Assembly: GCA_963924555.1 (NCBI GenBank)
Contig: OZ004581.1
Coordinates: 8,471,338-8,535,337, forward strand
Origin: Crambe crambe
Lineage: Eukaryota; Porifera; Demospongiae; Poecilosclerida; Crambeidae
DNA: 64,000 bases
Reading direction: 5' to 3'
The notes under the pieces were generated by a model, which was given only the letters and a program-made list of their open reading frames with translations, had not been told where the DNA came from and ran no database searches. This document shows, in pieces, positions 48,860 through 60,600 of the stretch. Made by a program: the position numbers and the translations under genes. The number at the start of each line of letters is the position of its first letter. Positions within the stretch are counted from its first letter, which is position 1.

Positions 48860-49190
48860 GACCTTGAGTTCCCATAGTATAAAAATGACTAACACTGTGT
48901 TGCCTTGGAAACCCCAGGCAGATATTAGCCTTATACCTGATGTTACCAAGGACAACGGAATTATGAGTATTCCAACTAGAAACAGCATGTTAACAATTTC
49001 CTCCATGTGGTAGATTGCCTGAGGATAGAGAGCTATGAAGTGGGTCCAACCCAAATAATATGGTTGTGCATACAAATACTGTTCCTGATTGTTCAAGCCG
49101 TAGTAAAGATGAAACTTAATTAGTAAACAACTGAGAAAAGTGGAATACAAATAGACTATTGCCACAAAGAATGAATGTACCCACTTCAAT
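48860..49190. repeat. diverged copy of the right half of the 8.25-kb element
   Basis: GAGTTCCCATAGTATAA, CCTGATGTTACCAAGG, CTATGAAGTGGGTCCAACCC and the following blocks appear in the same order as at 8980-9250 and 13030-13290. It sits in an intron of the SLU7 relic. Confidence 0.65.
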
Positions 49191-50204
49191 AAATTTCAAT
49201 TTATGGCCAAATGAAATTAATGGCCACTTCAAATTCATCAACAGTTAACTTGAGCCACGTGCCAGAACATGCTGTGGACCTGTTCAGAACACTTGTATGA
49301 ATAATATAAAATGGCTCATTGGCTCAAGTTACTTGTTGAATTAGACCACTTTTCTCTGCTTTTGAGAGATCCTTAGTGCAAAGGTCATCATGATATTCAC
49401 ACTCTTGCAGTTAGTGAATTTCTCTCCAGTTTTGGTTCAAGGTTTTTTTGCATGAGGTGTTCTAGAGGTCTTTTGCATGAGGTGTTCTAGGGGTACTCTC
49501 TCTCTCTCAGCTAACTTAATACTTACTGAGTGATTGTTTGGGAAGATGTCTTCTTCATAACATAACTTAGCAATGGCTTTCTCTTGTCCCTTGATGACAT
49601 TGCCAGAGCGAGAATACTCCACATAATTCTCAACAACAGTTCAGTGGGTGGTACCTACACAATGACAAATACGCATACCATATAAGGTAGTAGTAATATA
49701 TCATAGCTCCAGCCAAGACCCACAGAATAGCAGCAAAGAAAAGGGAAAGAGCAGTCAGTGAAGTCATCATTATTGTTGGGACCAGATATTATACTGTGAG
49801 CAAATGTGTGCGAAATTTTCAGAGAAACCAACCAATCAGCATTGGACTGCAGTAAAGCAGAAATATCTCAGAGGCACAGTCAATTTGTTTGTATGGCAAA
49901 TGAGGCTCCAGTATGACTATTGCTTTGAAAGTCCTGTGTGCCTACGAATCTTGATACAATTAGGCCCTGAAGGAGGCAATGTGTGATAGCTAACTACATC
50001 ACTTCTTAAACCAACAAACTTCTGGCCTAGCCCAAGAATCCATTTTCTTGGTCTGGCCAGGAGCGTTAATGGATTGTATTATACATGTTTATCGTATCAC
50101 ACTATTTTTATCTTTGTTTATATTTCCTGATTTGAGCAAGCTAAAATCAATGATTGAATTCCTAGCAGGATTAGAATTGTGGAGATGTCTTGCCACCTGT
50201 ACCT

Positions 50205-50250
50205 AGAGCACACACCACACCATACCACACCACACCACACCACACCTCTG
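50205..50250. repeat. CACAC/CATAC simple repeat
   Basis: About 40 bases of CACACCACAC-type sequence. Confidence 0.9.
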
Positions 50251-50807
50251 TCAATACCATACCACCTGCAGGCTAGCACCTAGAAAACAGTCCAGATAGT
50301 AATCATCACTATTGCCCCATCTCTCATTGGACCTGTTGCATTGGACTACATGATTGGTTTAGAAAACTCTTTGGTCAAGTCAGTGCCCAGTCACTTGACC
50401 ATTACAAGAAGTGATTATGCCCACAAAGTGCCTATTATGATGCTCCCTAACTAATTATAGAAGCATGTCTAACGAGGTTAGTGAATTAGAACCATGGAAA
50501 CAGGAGGGGGGGAATATCATTATAACAAAGTGGCTTATCACATGACCTGGGAGTCCAGGAAAAGCATGTCACCCACACCATAATTCTTATTTGCCTAACA
50601 AAATTAGAAATTAGTGTGACCTGAAAACCGTAGGACACAGGACAAACATCATCATGACTTCCTACTACACTCATGCAAATTCTTCATTCTCATGGTCTTC
50701 TAGCATGGTCTCTCATGTACACATCTGTCATGATTATTATGTATGTCTGTCATGACTGTCTCCCACCCTCTGCATGTAATCCTTGATTCTAATGATCTTC
50801 TAGCATG

Positions 50808-50810
<3 letters not shown>

Positions 50811-50860
<50 letters not shown>
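50811..50860. repeat. (CT)n microsatellite
   Basis: Fifty bases of CT followed by a C-rich tail. Confidence 0.97.
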
Positions 50861-50863
<3 letters not shown>

Positions 50864-51099
50864 CCTCCTCCATAGTAAGCAAGTGCAACAAAAACACCAC
50901 TTAGGACTTACAACCACCAGTAACCACCCAAGAAATAGCAACTTCCTGGTTGTAACAGTGTACCTCCCCAAGGCAATCCATTATGGGCATAAACCAAGTT
51001 CATAAGGTCACTTTCAGGCATGGGTATACTTTCTTCCATCATTGTTGATGTGTTTAGAGGTATGTGACCTACCCATGCAATGGTGACAGACAAGATGTA

Positions 51100-51310
51100 C
51101 ACATGATAAGGTGACCTTTCTCTCACATGTACAGTATCTCTTCTCTCAAAGTGAGCTTGCTATATGTTATACATGCTCCCTTCACAGCACAGAATGAGGG
51201 AATATCAGAGTCTCCCCTAGCTGTACTTTCAAACAGGGTCCTTAAGTATATTCATGAGAATATAATTCAATTAGTGCCATAGACCCAGCCCACTTTCTTT
51301 GAAGTTCTAT
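51100..51310. repeat. dispersed-repeat junction
   Basis: 51100-51205 resembles the terminal arm of the 8.25-kb element (GATAAGGTGACC... CATGCTCCCTTCACAG). 51205-51305 resembles HECT intron 2 (TCTCCCCTAGCTGTA, TAGACCCAGCCCACTTTCTT). Confidence 0.65.
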
Positions 51311-52684
51311 ATCCCAACAGGGTGGCCCACCCTGCATTTAGTATGTACGTACTTTTGAGTCCAAGCAAAATCTTTGATTTCACCTTCAGGAGCTGATGTC
51401 CTCACAAAGTTATCACCAGCAAACTCCAACCTGCACACATAACACACAATAGATGACTGAGTGAAGTCAGTGAACACTATTGCAATGATGCATGGGTACT
51501 GCATTAGGTAAAGGGTAATCACATGGATAAATTTCAGGTGAGCATTAGCACACCATTTATGGATTTACAGTGAAGGGTCTTTGTTGGTGGGATTGTCCCT
51601 CATGTAATGGGTCTTGGGGTTGTATTACTGTCAGGTACTTGGCAGTGTCTTCCTCGATGTCGTCCGAGTCTTTGGGTCAAACTTGGTCTCCACCATGTCA
51701 GCATCATTGTCCTGAGAAGCCTCCTGCATGTCACATGATAGTCACATGATCAGTGCTGAGTGAGCATTATACACATGTAGCAGAGCATGATAAAGAGGTT
51801 GGTTTAAGGAGTTGGCCTGCAGCCCCTACACTAAGTCCAGACTTAACAGTTACCTACTTTTGCTTGCCAGACTGTTGGAAAGGGTCTGGTTGTTAGACCT
51901 TTCTGTTGTCTTATTCTTGTACTTGTGATTTCGATTGGCCATACCAATACGGAACAATCAGTCAGACCCTTTCCTTCTTTTGGTTGGTAAGGGGTGAGAC
52001 TATAGCAGATGCCTCTAGTTATTGGACCGACTACTCCTCTATACATACATACATACCTTGATGGAGTCTATCCGCTTTGAGTTGCTTCTTGACCATCTCC
52101 ATCTTGGCATACTCCTCCACCACAGCCTGGTGAGCATCAGGGTTGTACCCATTCCAATAATCCCTCTTCCTGTTGTATGTCAAGGTCAAGTTAGGGTGCA
52201 GGTACTCATCGAGCTTGATGTCCTCACCCGTGAACCACTTTATGAGGCCTCTACAAAATGCATAAATATGATCATGCTGCCTTGCTTGCCAGTGCATATC
52301 AGTTGGGACAGACACACTAGAAGTGTCCTAATGCACTTGTAATTCATCACAGCATAACTTGAGAAATAGTCAATCTCAATTTCTTTGGGATTTGCCATGA
52401 CGACTATTACGCCATAATATTGGATCCACTTATAATGCTGACCTTTGCTTTTTTTTTCTTTTTTTTTTTTTGTTAACTACCATGGTGCACTCAGGTGTCC
52501 CAAGTATCCACTGTAACAGGTAAAGGGTCATCATTGTGATAAACTCATGATATAATACATGCAAGGACTTACATCCACCACAACACTTGATAAGCAGCTG
52601 CTCCATGAACCTTATATAGTGTGGTGATATCTGGATAGAGTTCAATAAAAAGAACTTTACAGTCAAAGCTGGAATCAACAGTAC

Positions 52685-52825
52685 AGTGAAACCTCTGAAT
52701 CTTGGGACCCATCCTTTCATCCTTAGTATAGAGAGGTTGTCCTCTTTTGGAAGTTATTTTGTATAGAGTGTAAAGGATGGAGAGGTTTGTCCTCTTTCAG
52801 ACTGTCCTTTATTCGGAGGTTCCAC
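52685..52825. mobile_element. small palindromic MITE
   Basis: Ends AGTGAAACCTCTGAAT and ATTCGGAGGTTCCACT are near-complementary, and the inside repeats TGTCCTCTTT in both halves. Confidence 0.6.
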
Positions 52826-53379
52826 TAAAGGCAACCAAATCCTTATACTTCTGTAATGCACTTCACTCAACAATTCAGATTATTAAGAGTATGAAACCTG
52901 TATTAAGAGACCACCCTACACCTCTCTTTAACACTTGGTTATGTCCCAATAGTGCTTGTACCATTGACTTTGACCTCTATAATGGGACCACCTTTTTGTG
53001 GTTGCTAAAGACAGGTTGCACTGTATCAGTATGTTTGATCAGTGCTCAAAATAACAGCCTGATCATGAAACAGGACGTTTTCCAGCCATTTTCCCCACAC
53101 ATCTGGTCACACTATTATCTAATGACTCTCAATACATCCTAACCTTTTTTTGGACTGGTCCTATTTCCTTCCTTTCTATGAACATGGATGTCTCTTGCAC
53201 TGCACTCACGACTAAGTCAAAGTCCCCATCTTCTCCCTCTCTCTCAAGCCCACTGTGGTTTATCAATTGGTAAAGGATCGTTTTCGCGCCGATTCTTATT
53301 AATTTAGCGCGCGCATGCATAATTATAAACTGCCCAATAGATGAATCATTGTAGTTAGATCAATAGAACTGTTGATGGC

Positions 53380-53456
53380 CACCAAGCAGTGGGGTCCTCT
53401 TGCTAGGAATACGCTCTCTTCCTCTCTTGTTCTTCATCTGCCAGTGGTGCCTGAGG
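53380..53456 (-). pseudogene. third stray fragment of the SLU7 last exon
   Basis: The minus strand reads PLADEEQERKRAYS, a stop, then QEDPTAWWP, matching the same C-terminal end of SLU7 seen at 6.8, 24.9 and 47.9 kb. It lies about 50 bases outside the transposon at 53505. Confidence 0.6.
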
Positions 53457-53504
53457 GAGAGGAATACACACAATTTAAATGAGAGAGAATTCTGAATGTA
53501 AGAG

Positions 53505-56500
53505 TAAATTAATTGTTTCACAGGCAATTTACTGTAGTGAAGCCATGCGCGAGTGCGTTATTTAATAATAATTAGTGACCTTTGTACTTTAATTATCAAT
53601 ACACAGTTCTTGACCACAAAAATGCATTATTATGCTAATCTGGGCTTTTTGGTGGAAGCCACTGTCTGTACTTTACTGCGTTTACGTTTGAAAACTTTTG
53701 GCTTGCTATTAAAACAAGATTCACAGGTTGGCACTATATCAACAGCTTCCTCTCCTCTCATAATTTCATCAAGTGTTCCACAATGCACACATACATTCTC
53801 AAATACTTGTGAAGAATAGTATGCAGTTTCTACTCTGGTAGAGCAAGTTAAGTTTCCAAGAACAAATACACGCTGAAGGAGATCTCTGTGTAATGGAGGG
53901 GTATCATCAGAGACTAAATCACTCAACTGGCTGCCACAACTGTACATTACATCACAGAGCAGGTCTTGCAAACACCTTTCCTCAGGATGCTTGAGCTTCC
54001 GTTGGGAGTAAAGAACTCTGGGTTTTAGGCACTCACAGCACTGTATAGTCTCACACACATTCCTAGCAAACTGAGCATTGGGTTGGAAAGGTAATCCGTG
54101 TGATTTCTTGACCCCTTTCAAAAGAGTTGGACGAAACTGTTCTGTAGTCGAAGTTCCATATATTTCTTCAAAATTCTTATAATGCTCTCCTGTGCAGTCA
54201 GGAACCGGATCAGGTAAGTGGTAAAGAGAACTAAAGACTTCAGGAGGCAAACGAGGAGGAGCACAAATAGTACATGTGGCCTTACCACACTTCTTGATAC
54301 TGAATGAATATGCACGCTCTTGGCAACAATGACGGAGGAAGTTTCTCAATCCTGGCCGTTCATTTAATATAGCTTTGGAATGATCTTTCCTTATCAATTG
54401 GGGGTCGATCCGAAGAATATGGCTCCAAAATGAATCCAAGTCAGCAGAAGATGCCGCATGAAACACTTTAAAAAAATGTTCTTTGAGCTTTAACCAGACA
54501 AAGAGCGATTCAAGTAGTAATTTCACAGGCTCCATGGAATCAGTGAGAGCACTTCGAAGTTGAGGACGTGCTTCAGAGGCTTCTCGGATCTGCTTCACAC
54601 GATTGCAGTTTACTATTCATTTTTCAAGATCTTCTGTCATGCTGGAACGCATGAGGCCCACTGCTTGTAATGCAATGTTCACAATAGACATGATACGCTC
54701 CACTGGATTTTTCCAGGAGTGGTATGGTGGTGTACGTACTGCAATCAGCATGTCAAGATTCTTTTCTAGGAAGAGATTAATCAGAGCAATCTTGGTAGCC
54801 AGAAAAGTTGTGTTATGGTCAGGTCCACCATCGGTATATAAACACAGAATAGGCTTGCCATCACATTTTTGTGCTGTCATATTCTACAACAGTAAAGATA
54901 AATATTATTGCAGAGGCCACACATACATATACTGGGCCCACAAACCACTGATTGTTGAGGCGAGTGTTATATAGAACATGGGGATTGCATGAGACTACTA
55001 GCATGAGGGTTTAACCACATGGGATTTTAAAGAATTAAGTACTCCAAAACCTGAGGGGGGAGGTCATTAAATAGAAACATATACTTACCTTGGAGAACTC
55101 GGTAGCATGTCTTAAAGCTGAGGATGGCTCGAGTGCAAGATCTTTCAACCCAACAAACACCTGTCCACGATGGAATGACTCATCAGGAGAATTCGGAATA
55201 TCAACAATAAGGGCAACACTTGGAATCAGACTAAAACGTGTAAAGTCATGGTCTGAAACAGAGAACGATCGGTTGAGGGAGACAAGCACAGACTTTCCAC
55301 GTTCAACAGCAGCAACTGGGTGGCCGGGTTCACCTACTTTACAATGGTGCTTATCATCCAGTGAGGCAAAGGTGCAAAAGGAGTCATATTTTACAGAAAA
55401 TGATCTAAGATATCGGTAGATAGCTGAAGCATAGTGAGCATCTTCATGAAATTTCCTTAACTGCCTTGCCTGCACCATGTGTTTGACCTTCAGGCGACCT
55501 GTATACTGTGAAGCCGATTGTTTGGATGGATCTTTTGGCCAAAATTGGTAACGTAACCAAGCTTCTGAAGGTGTAGGAGTACCTTCTGGGCACTTCTTGG
55601 CAACTTCAGTGAGCAAATCCCGAGCAGAAAGAGCTGAAGCAAGGTAAGTAACATCTCCATGCCGCCTTTCCTGAACACACATTTCAGTTACACTCTCCAG
55701 ATATCACTTACATTCATCCCAAAAGAATGAATACTTCTCAGGCTGTCCCTTGTTCAATTCTCTCAAATCACACACAATTGACGAATCTTCACAGTCCAAT
55801 AGGAGGCGCACACGCTCATCAACCTTCACCTCATTAGAAGTACGGCTAGCTGATACATCTCCAGTCAATCGTTTATAGATCTCACGAAGATAAGCTGGTT
55901 TAATAGCACAAATTCGCCCAAAAGTGTATGTGGCTGCTTTTTGCATGGTTCGAGTATGGTACACACCAATTCTGTCCTGAATAGACTGTGCAGTTTTCAA
56001 GTTTTTGTCCAGCAATTCACTCGGACTGGTTTCATCAGGAATACGCCAAATGAAATGAAGTGTACCCAAATTGTTCCCATAAGCATGACTAAACATCACC
56101 GCATGAACATCAATTCCCTCAGATAAACAATCAAGGTAGTACCTTCGTTTTCGAACATCTTGAGGGCACAGATCATTCAAGAATACAGGGCAAAAATAAC
56201 TCGCTTCCTTCAAAACACTATTGATAGCCTTATAGCGTTCAACGTAGGCCAACTTAACAGGAAAATTTGGATTGAATATCTGGAATTTTTCAGCTTCAGA
56301 AGATCCTCTGATTGGAACTGGTGATTGATGGCGATCACTTGCTTTTTTCCGCTGTTGGTCAAGATAATCACAGTAGGATGAGAGACTGTTAGCAATTTCT
56401 TTAATACTTTCATTTATACTTGACCAGATGCTTCTACTCAACCATGGCTCTTCACTAATATGAAATAAGTTTTGACTGAATGTTCGTAATTTAGAAGCAT

Positions 56501-57264
56501 CCATTGGAATTCGCTTGTGTCCATGAGATTCAGGTTTGTTGAAGCCTGAAAATCTGGCATAAAGACTAGGTATTGTGATGTTACGACTCATTAGTGTATT
56601 TTCATGCCCATCAATATACCACAAGACATCTGTCAGAACATCCACAAACTTCTTCCCAGTTGTTTCAACAGCATCAGGACTCCAACCAAGCCCCTGCTCA
56701 TCCAGAAAATCAATAAATTTGTTCTTCAGCTTGTCTTTATTAGTTCGCTCAGCCACTCTCTTCGGAACATGCTTAATTAGCTGCACATCCCTCATAACCT
56801 GAAAAGCATCCCGAAGAGGCCTCTTCACCAACTCAGTAACTGCTTTTTCCTTAGGGCTGATGACAAACTTCAAGAACTTCCCAAAACACAGCATATCTCC
56901 AATTTTTGCACTTAAAAACGATGTTTGAAAAGGTCCTGAAGCAGTGGTGCCAATGAAACACTCAAAAGGTTGGTCTTTCAGGTCTTCTGGAAACAAAAAT
57001 CTCGAGCAACCATCCATTTCTTGTTTAGAAAACTGTTCAAATGCTTCTGCTAGTGTAGCTAACTCATCAATAGGATGTAAACCCCAGTTCTTCAAAACTT
57101 TCAGGCCAACACAAATTTGCACCGACATGACAGCCATTTTGAAACTGAGCACGCACGTGCATGCACGTGTTTAATTAATTTACTGCGCATGCGCAGTAAA
57201 ATTAAATTAAATAGCATGCTGGTGATAATTAACACGCGTGATTGCCTGTGAAACAATGAATTTA
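53505..57264 (-). mobile_element. 3.76-kb DDE DNA transposon with 24-bp inverted ends
   Basis: The left end (53505-53528) and the complement of the right end (57241-57264) agree at all but about one of 24 positions; both contain ATTGTTTCACAGGCAAT. They bracket the transposase gene exactly, with 100 bases or so to spare on each side. I see no clear target duplication outside the ends. I cannot name the superfamily. Confidence 0.82.
53630..57137 (-). pseudogene. DDE transposase with two in-frame TGA codons
   Basis: Two exons, 57137-55089 and 54883-53630, joined in phase 0 across a 205-base intron; about 1,100 codons. TGA occurs in frame at 55704-55706 and at 54617-54619; otherwise each exon is open. 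Catalytic candidates: FASLDDKHHCKVGEPGHP (first Asp), YTDGGPDHNTTF (second Asp) and SWKNPVERIMSIVN (Glu, in the NPxE setting common to many DDE enzymes). The C-terminus has several Cys pairs (CGKATCTICAPP, CCECLKP, CVHCG, CESC) that look metal-binding. The N-terminal 480 residues have no motif I can name. Similar proteins are common in sponge and cnidarian genomes (from general knowledge, not checked). Confidence 0.75.
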
Positions 57265-57328
57265 CTTATAAAAGAGGACATTTTCTTTTCTGGGGAGAGG
57301 CCTTCACATTATCCATATCCACATCAAA

Positions 57329-57642
57329 TCACACATCATAGCTATCCTCCACCTCCTTCTCCCACCAACCTACCATACAGTACTTTTGTTCGATACTTGT
57401 TGCAATGTCTTTGCGATTAACCAAAGGGTCTCTGAGGACTGTGCAGAGACTGCTCCAAGATGGTGGCTGACTTCCCTTCATCTTTAACCACTGCTCAATG
57501 AGATCCTTCATGCAACCATTGATGTCATTGGGGTTGTCATATCTGATTTTATCAACTTCTGCATCTGGCAGTCCTAAAGCTGCTCCAAGATCTCTCCACT
57601 CCCTCACTATATCAATCAGTGTTGTCCTCACATTGCGATAGG
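57329..57642 (-). CDS. terminal death-domain exon (subtype B), copy 3, intact
   Basis: Encodes YRNVRTTLIDIVREWRDLGA, ALGLPDAEVDKIRYDNPNDI, LIEQWLKMKGSQPPSWSSLC and DPLVNRKDIATSIEQKYC, then a short acidic tail and stop. It is the best-preserved copy and the reference for the two others. Confidence 0.82.
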
Positions 57643-60600
57643 CTGCATGCAGGCAAATACACAATGGCATGACTCACAGCTATGTTGCTAGGTAGCTCAC
57701 TGAGTTTAACTATACATGTGCATGACATATACTAGTAAACTATCCACTCACTTAAGGTGTCATCTTTAACTTGACTTGCTTCAACTGATTTTCTTGTTGG
57801 TTGACTCTATAGACATACACAATGGAGGTTGTCTTAATCATAGAAGATGATGTTCTTTAACTTACATCAGGAGCACTGCTTGTTCCTAGTGGTTGAGGTT
57901 TGCTGGTCAAAGATGGTGTGGACTGAGTAGGTGCTGGACTGCAACCAGGTTGAAGTTGAGGTACACTTTGCAACTGGTTCAATGCTGAGATGGAAACATA
58001 ATATTAATAATAACTACCATCAGTGACAGGTCAAGGAATTTGTGAATACACACCATTAGAGGTAACAAACCAGGTGGGTCTTTCACTTCTGTCCTCTGAG
58101 ATAGTTTGGCAGCTATCTATCTACAGTATCTAGTCACAACCCACCCATACCATGTAACACTGGATGGGCCCCCACTTCAGCTAGCTAGTCACAACCCACC
58201 CATACCATGTAACACTGGATGGGGCCCCCACTTTAGCTAGCTAGTCACAACCCACCCATACCATGTAACACTGGATGGGGCCCCCACTTCAGCTAGCTAG
58301 TCACAACCCACCCATACCATGTAACACTGGATGGGGCCCACACTTCAGCTAGCTAGCATCCAATAAAATTTAATTTTTTGAGGACAAACATTTTTGAGCA
58401 CAATGGTAGCTACCCTCAGTCATCATGTTATAGCTCTGGGCCACGATATAAATATTGTGACTAGACCTATAAAATTCATTATTCATTGTACTAGTAACCT
58501 AATATTATTCACCCTAACACACACTCTGATCCAATGATTACCTGTATGAGCAAATTGTGAGGATTGATGGTGTCTATTAGACTCTGTCAAAGGTTGTTCG
58601 TCTATTAAAGATCGTTTGCCTATCAGAGAATACCAAGATCATGTGACAATTAGAATGTTGTATACTGTAGGCACAGGAAACTGTTAAGATTAAAATTGAA
58701 AATAATTTTGGGATCAACTAAGCTATAATTATTTGAAAAAATAATTAACCAAATTCCAATTTCTGCTCCAAGCAGAATTGATATACTCTCTATGCATAAA
58801 TAAACATTGATCAATTTATAAAATAAAGGAAGAATAGAATTAGTTAACAGGCATATCATGCTACGAAAATAGTTGGGGAGACAGTTCATATTGCAAAAAT
58901 TCATCTGCTGACAAAATCAATGGTCCCTCAAGGACCGAAATTTGAGGGTCCCTCCTTGCCAGGAGACAATTTTTATAAAATGAATGGTCTCATCCAATCT
59001 GCCACAAAATTGAATCAGAGTTCTCCCCAAAGGGTGGTAGAGTGGTGCAGAACAGCTCTGATGGGTACCATTTTTGTTTCATGTGGTTAAAAGAATGTAT
59101 TTTAATTGCCACAAGAATGTCAAAATCCTTTTAATGTGGTGTTCAAGCACCGCTCTGATCAATTTTTCTGGGGAGAACCCTGTAAATAATAAAGTCCATA
59201 ATCACTCGATCCCTCTGAGGTGGTAAAACATGCAAGTATGAATTTCTTGCTTGTATGAATACACAGTGATGTGGGTGTCACACTGTGGTGGTGGACCATT
59301 GATGATTGTCCAATTATCATTCCATGAGCAGATAAACAGCTGCTAGATCAAGACTAGTGGTCTAATTGTATAACTCACAACAAATCACAGTGTCTCTAAT
59401 AGATTTAGCAAGTTGGTTCAATCCAATATCTTCCAGCACAGACACCAGAGTCTCCCAGGACACAGGCTGTCTGCCTTTCCCTTGCAGCCATTCTTGAAAC
59501 ACTCGATAGTTGATGTCTTCAGCATTCTTCATCAGTTCTTTTTCAAGGGCACTGATGTGAGCTCCAGTTGGGTCTTCCAGGAGGAGTATTCCGAACTCAG
59601 GGTACTTTTTTCCCACTTCTTTAGTCAAGTTCACTTTAGAGTCTTGTAAAGGGAAGTTGACGATGTTTATCATGGTTGGAGAACCTGCAATTAAAGCCCC
59701 ATGAAGTTTCAGGAGATGAGAGTCAATAGTCCCTGGGACCCTAATAATAGTCCACCCTGACTAGCTGGACCCACTCAGGGGCAGATCCAGGAATTTTGAA
59801 GGGGGGATTTCAGATCTGCACTTGTGCATAGAAAATTTTTTTTCAAAAACCATGCCCATTTTAAATTAGAAATGCCCACTTTCAAACGATGTGCTTTATT
59901 TCAAATTTCATAAACAAGCCTTGTCTAGCTGCATGAGCGAAGGTTCGCTAGTTAGGCTACCACAACTTACAATAGTTAGCTAGAAAAGGGGGGGGGGCAT
60001 CTTCCCCCAATGCCCCTCCCATGGATCTGCCCCTGCCACTTTGTACTTTGAGGTACACACATACAGTACATGTACTGTAGCTATGACAACTGCATTGTTA
60101 GCCTAGCGCCTGGATGAATTGTATTGTTAGCACTATGAGTCAGAGGCAGTTGTCAGCTCATCTAAACGGTTCATACTGAAGTCAGAGAGATTATGCAAAT
60201 ACAGTCTAATCAGACCACCCTGTGATGAGACCACCTGGCTCTTTATTATTAATGGCCACTCCACCATGTCCAAACAGCACCTATTTTAGCTACAGTGAAA
60301 CCTGACCACCCTATAATGAGAGCTCTCTATCAAAGCCACTCCATCATGTCCCAACAGCACCCAGGGGTTCATTTAGGGGGGGGGGGGGGGGCATTTGCCC
60401 CCCCCCCTTGGGATTTCAGTAATATTAACTAAATGACATAGTTAATACAACAAGCCTACTATTCTTAGTTAGATAAGCATGGCTGAGTCCCCCAAGGCTA
60501 AGAAGAATAGATCAAAGAATTTCCGGCAGCTCTGAAGCTGGTATAGCTTCCTCTGCACACATATTGATAGGTGATATGATGTGTAGGTAATGTCCATTGA

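Larger units (their letters stand above)
47799..52250 (-). pseudogene. SLU7 splicing-factor relic
   Basis: Exon-like blocks in order: 52250-52057 (KWFTGEDIKLDEYLHPNLTL, YNRKRDYWNGYNPDAHQAVV, EEYAKMEM), about 51725-51600 (VETKFDPKTR, then in another frame IEEDTAKYL and YNPKTHYMRDN), 51430-51353 (FAGDNFVRTSAPEG, DFAWTQK), 49629-49527 ([31 protein letters not shown]) and 48053-47799 ([21 protein letters not shown]). These match successive parts of SLU7, the second-step splicing factor. The N-terminal CCHC knuckle, several exons and the frame of the second block are missing, so it is decayed. Many borders still have AG and GT. Confidence 0.8.

Noticed and set aside
47799-52250. A working SLU7 gene
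   Set aside because: Frameshift in the second block, missing zinc-knuckle exon and missing middle exons; kept as a relic unless no other SLU7 exists.
55489-55746. An intron (GTAAGT at 55710 to an AG near 55669) that would remove the first TGA
   Set aside because: The best acceptor gives a 41-base intron that shifts frame and creates another stop; the only in-phase AG has a poor pyrimidine tract.
53630-57137. Selenocysteine or stop-codon readthrough at the two TGA codons
   Set aside because: No reason for Cys/Sec at these positions, no SECIS-like structure noticed; loss of CGA codons is simpler.
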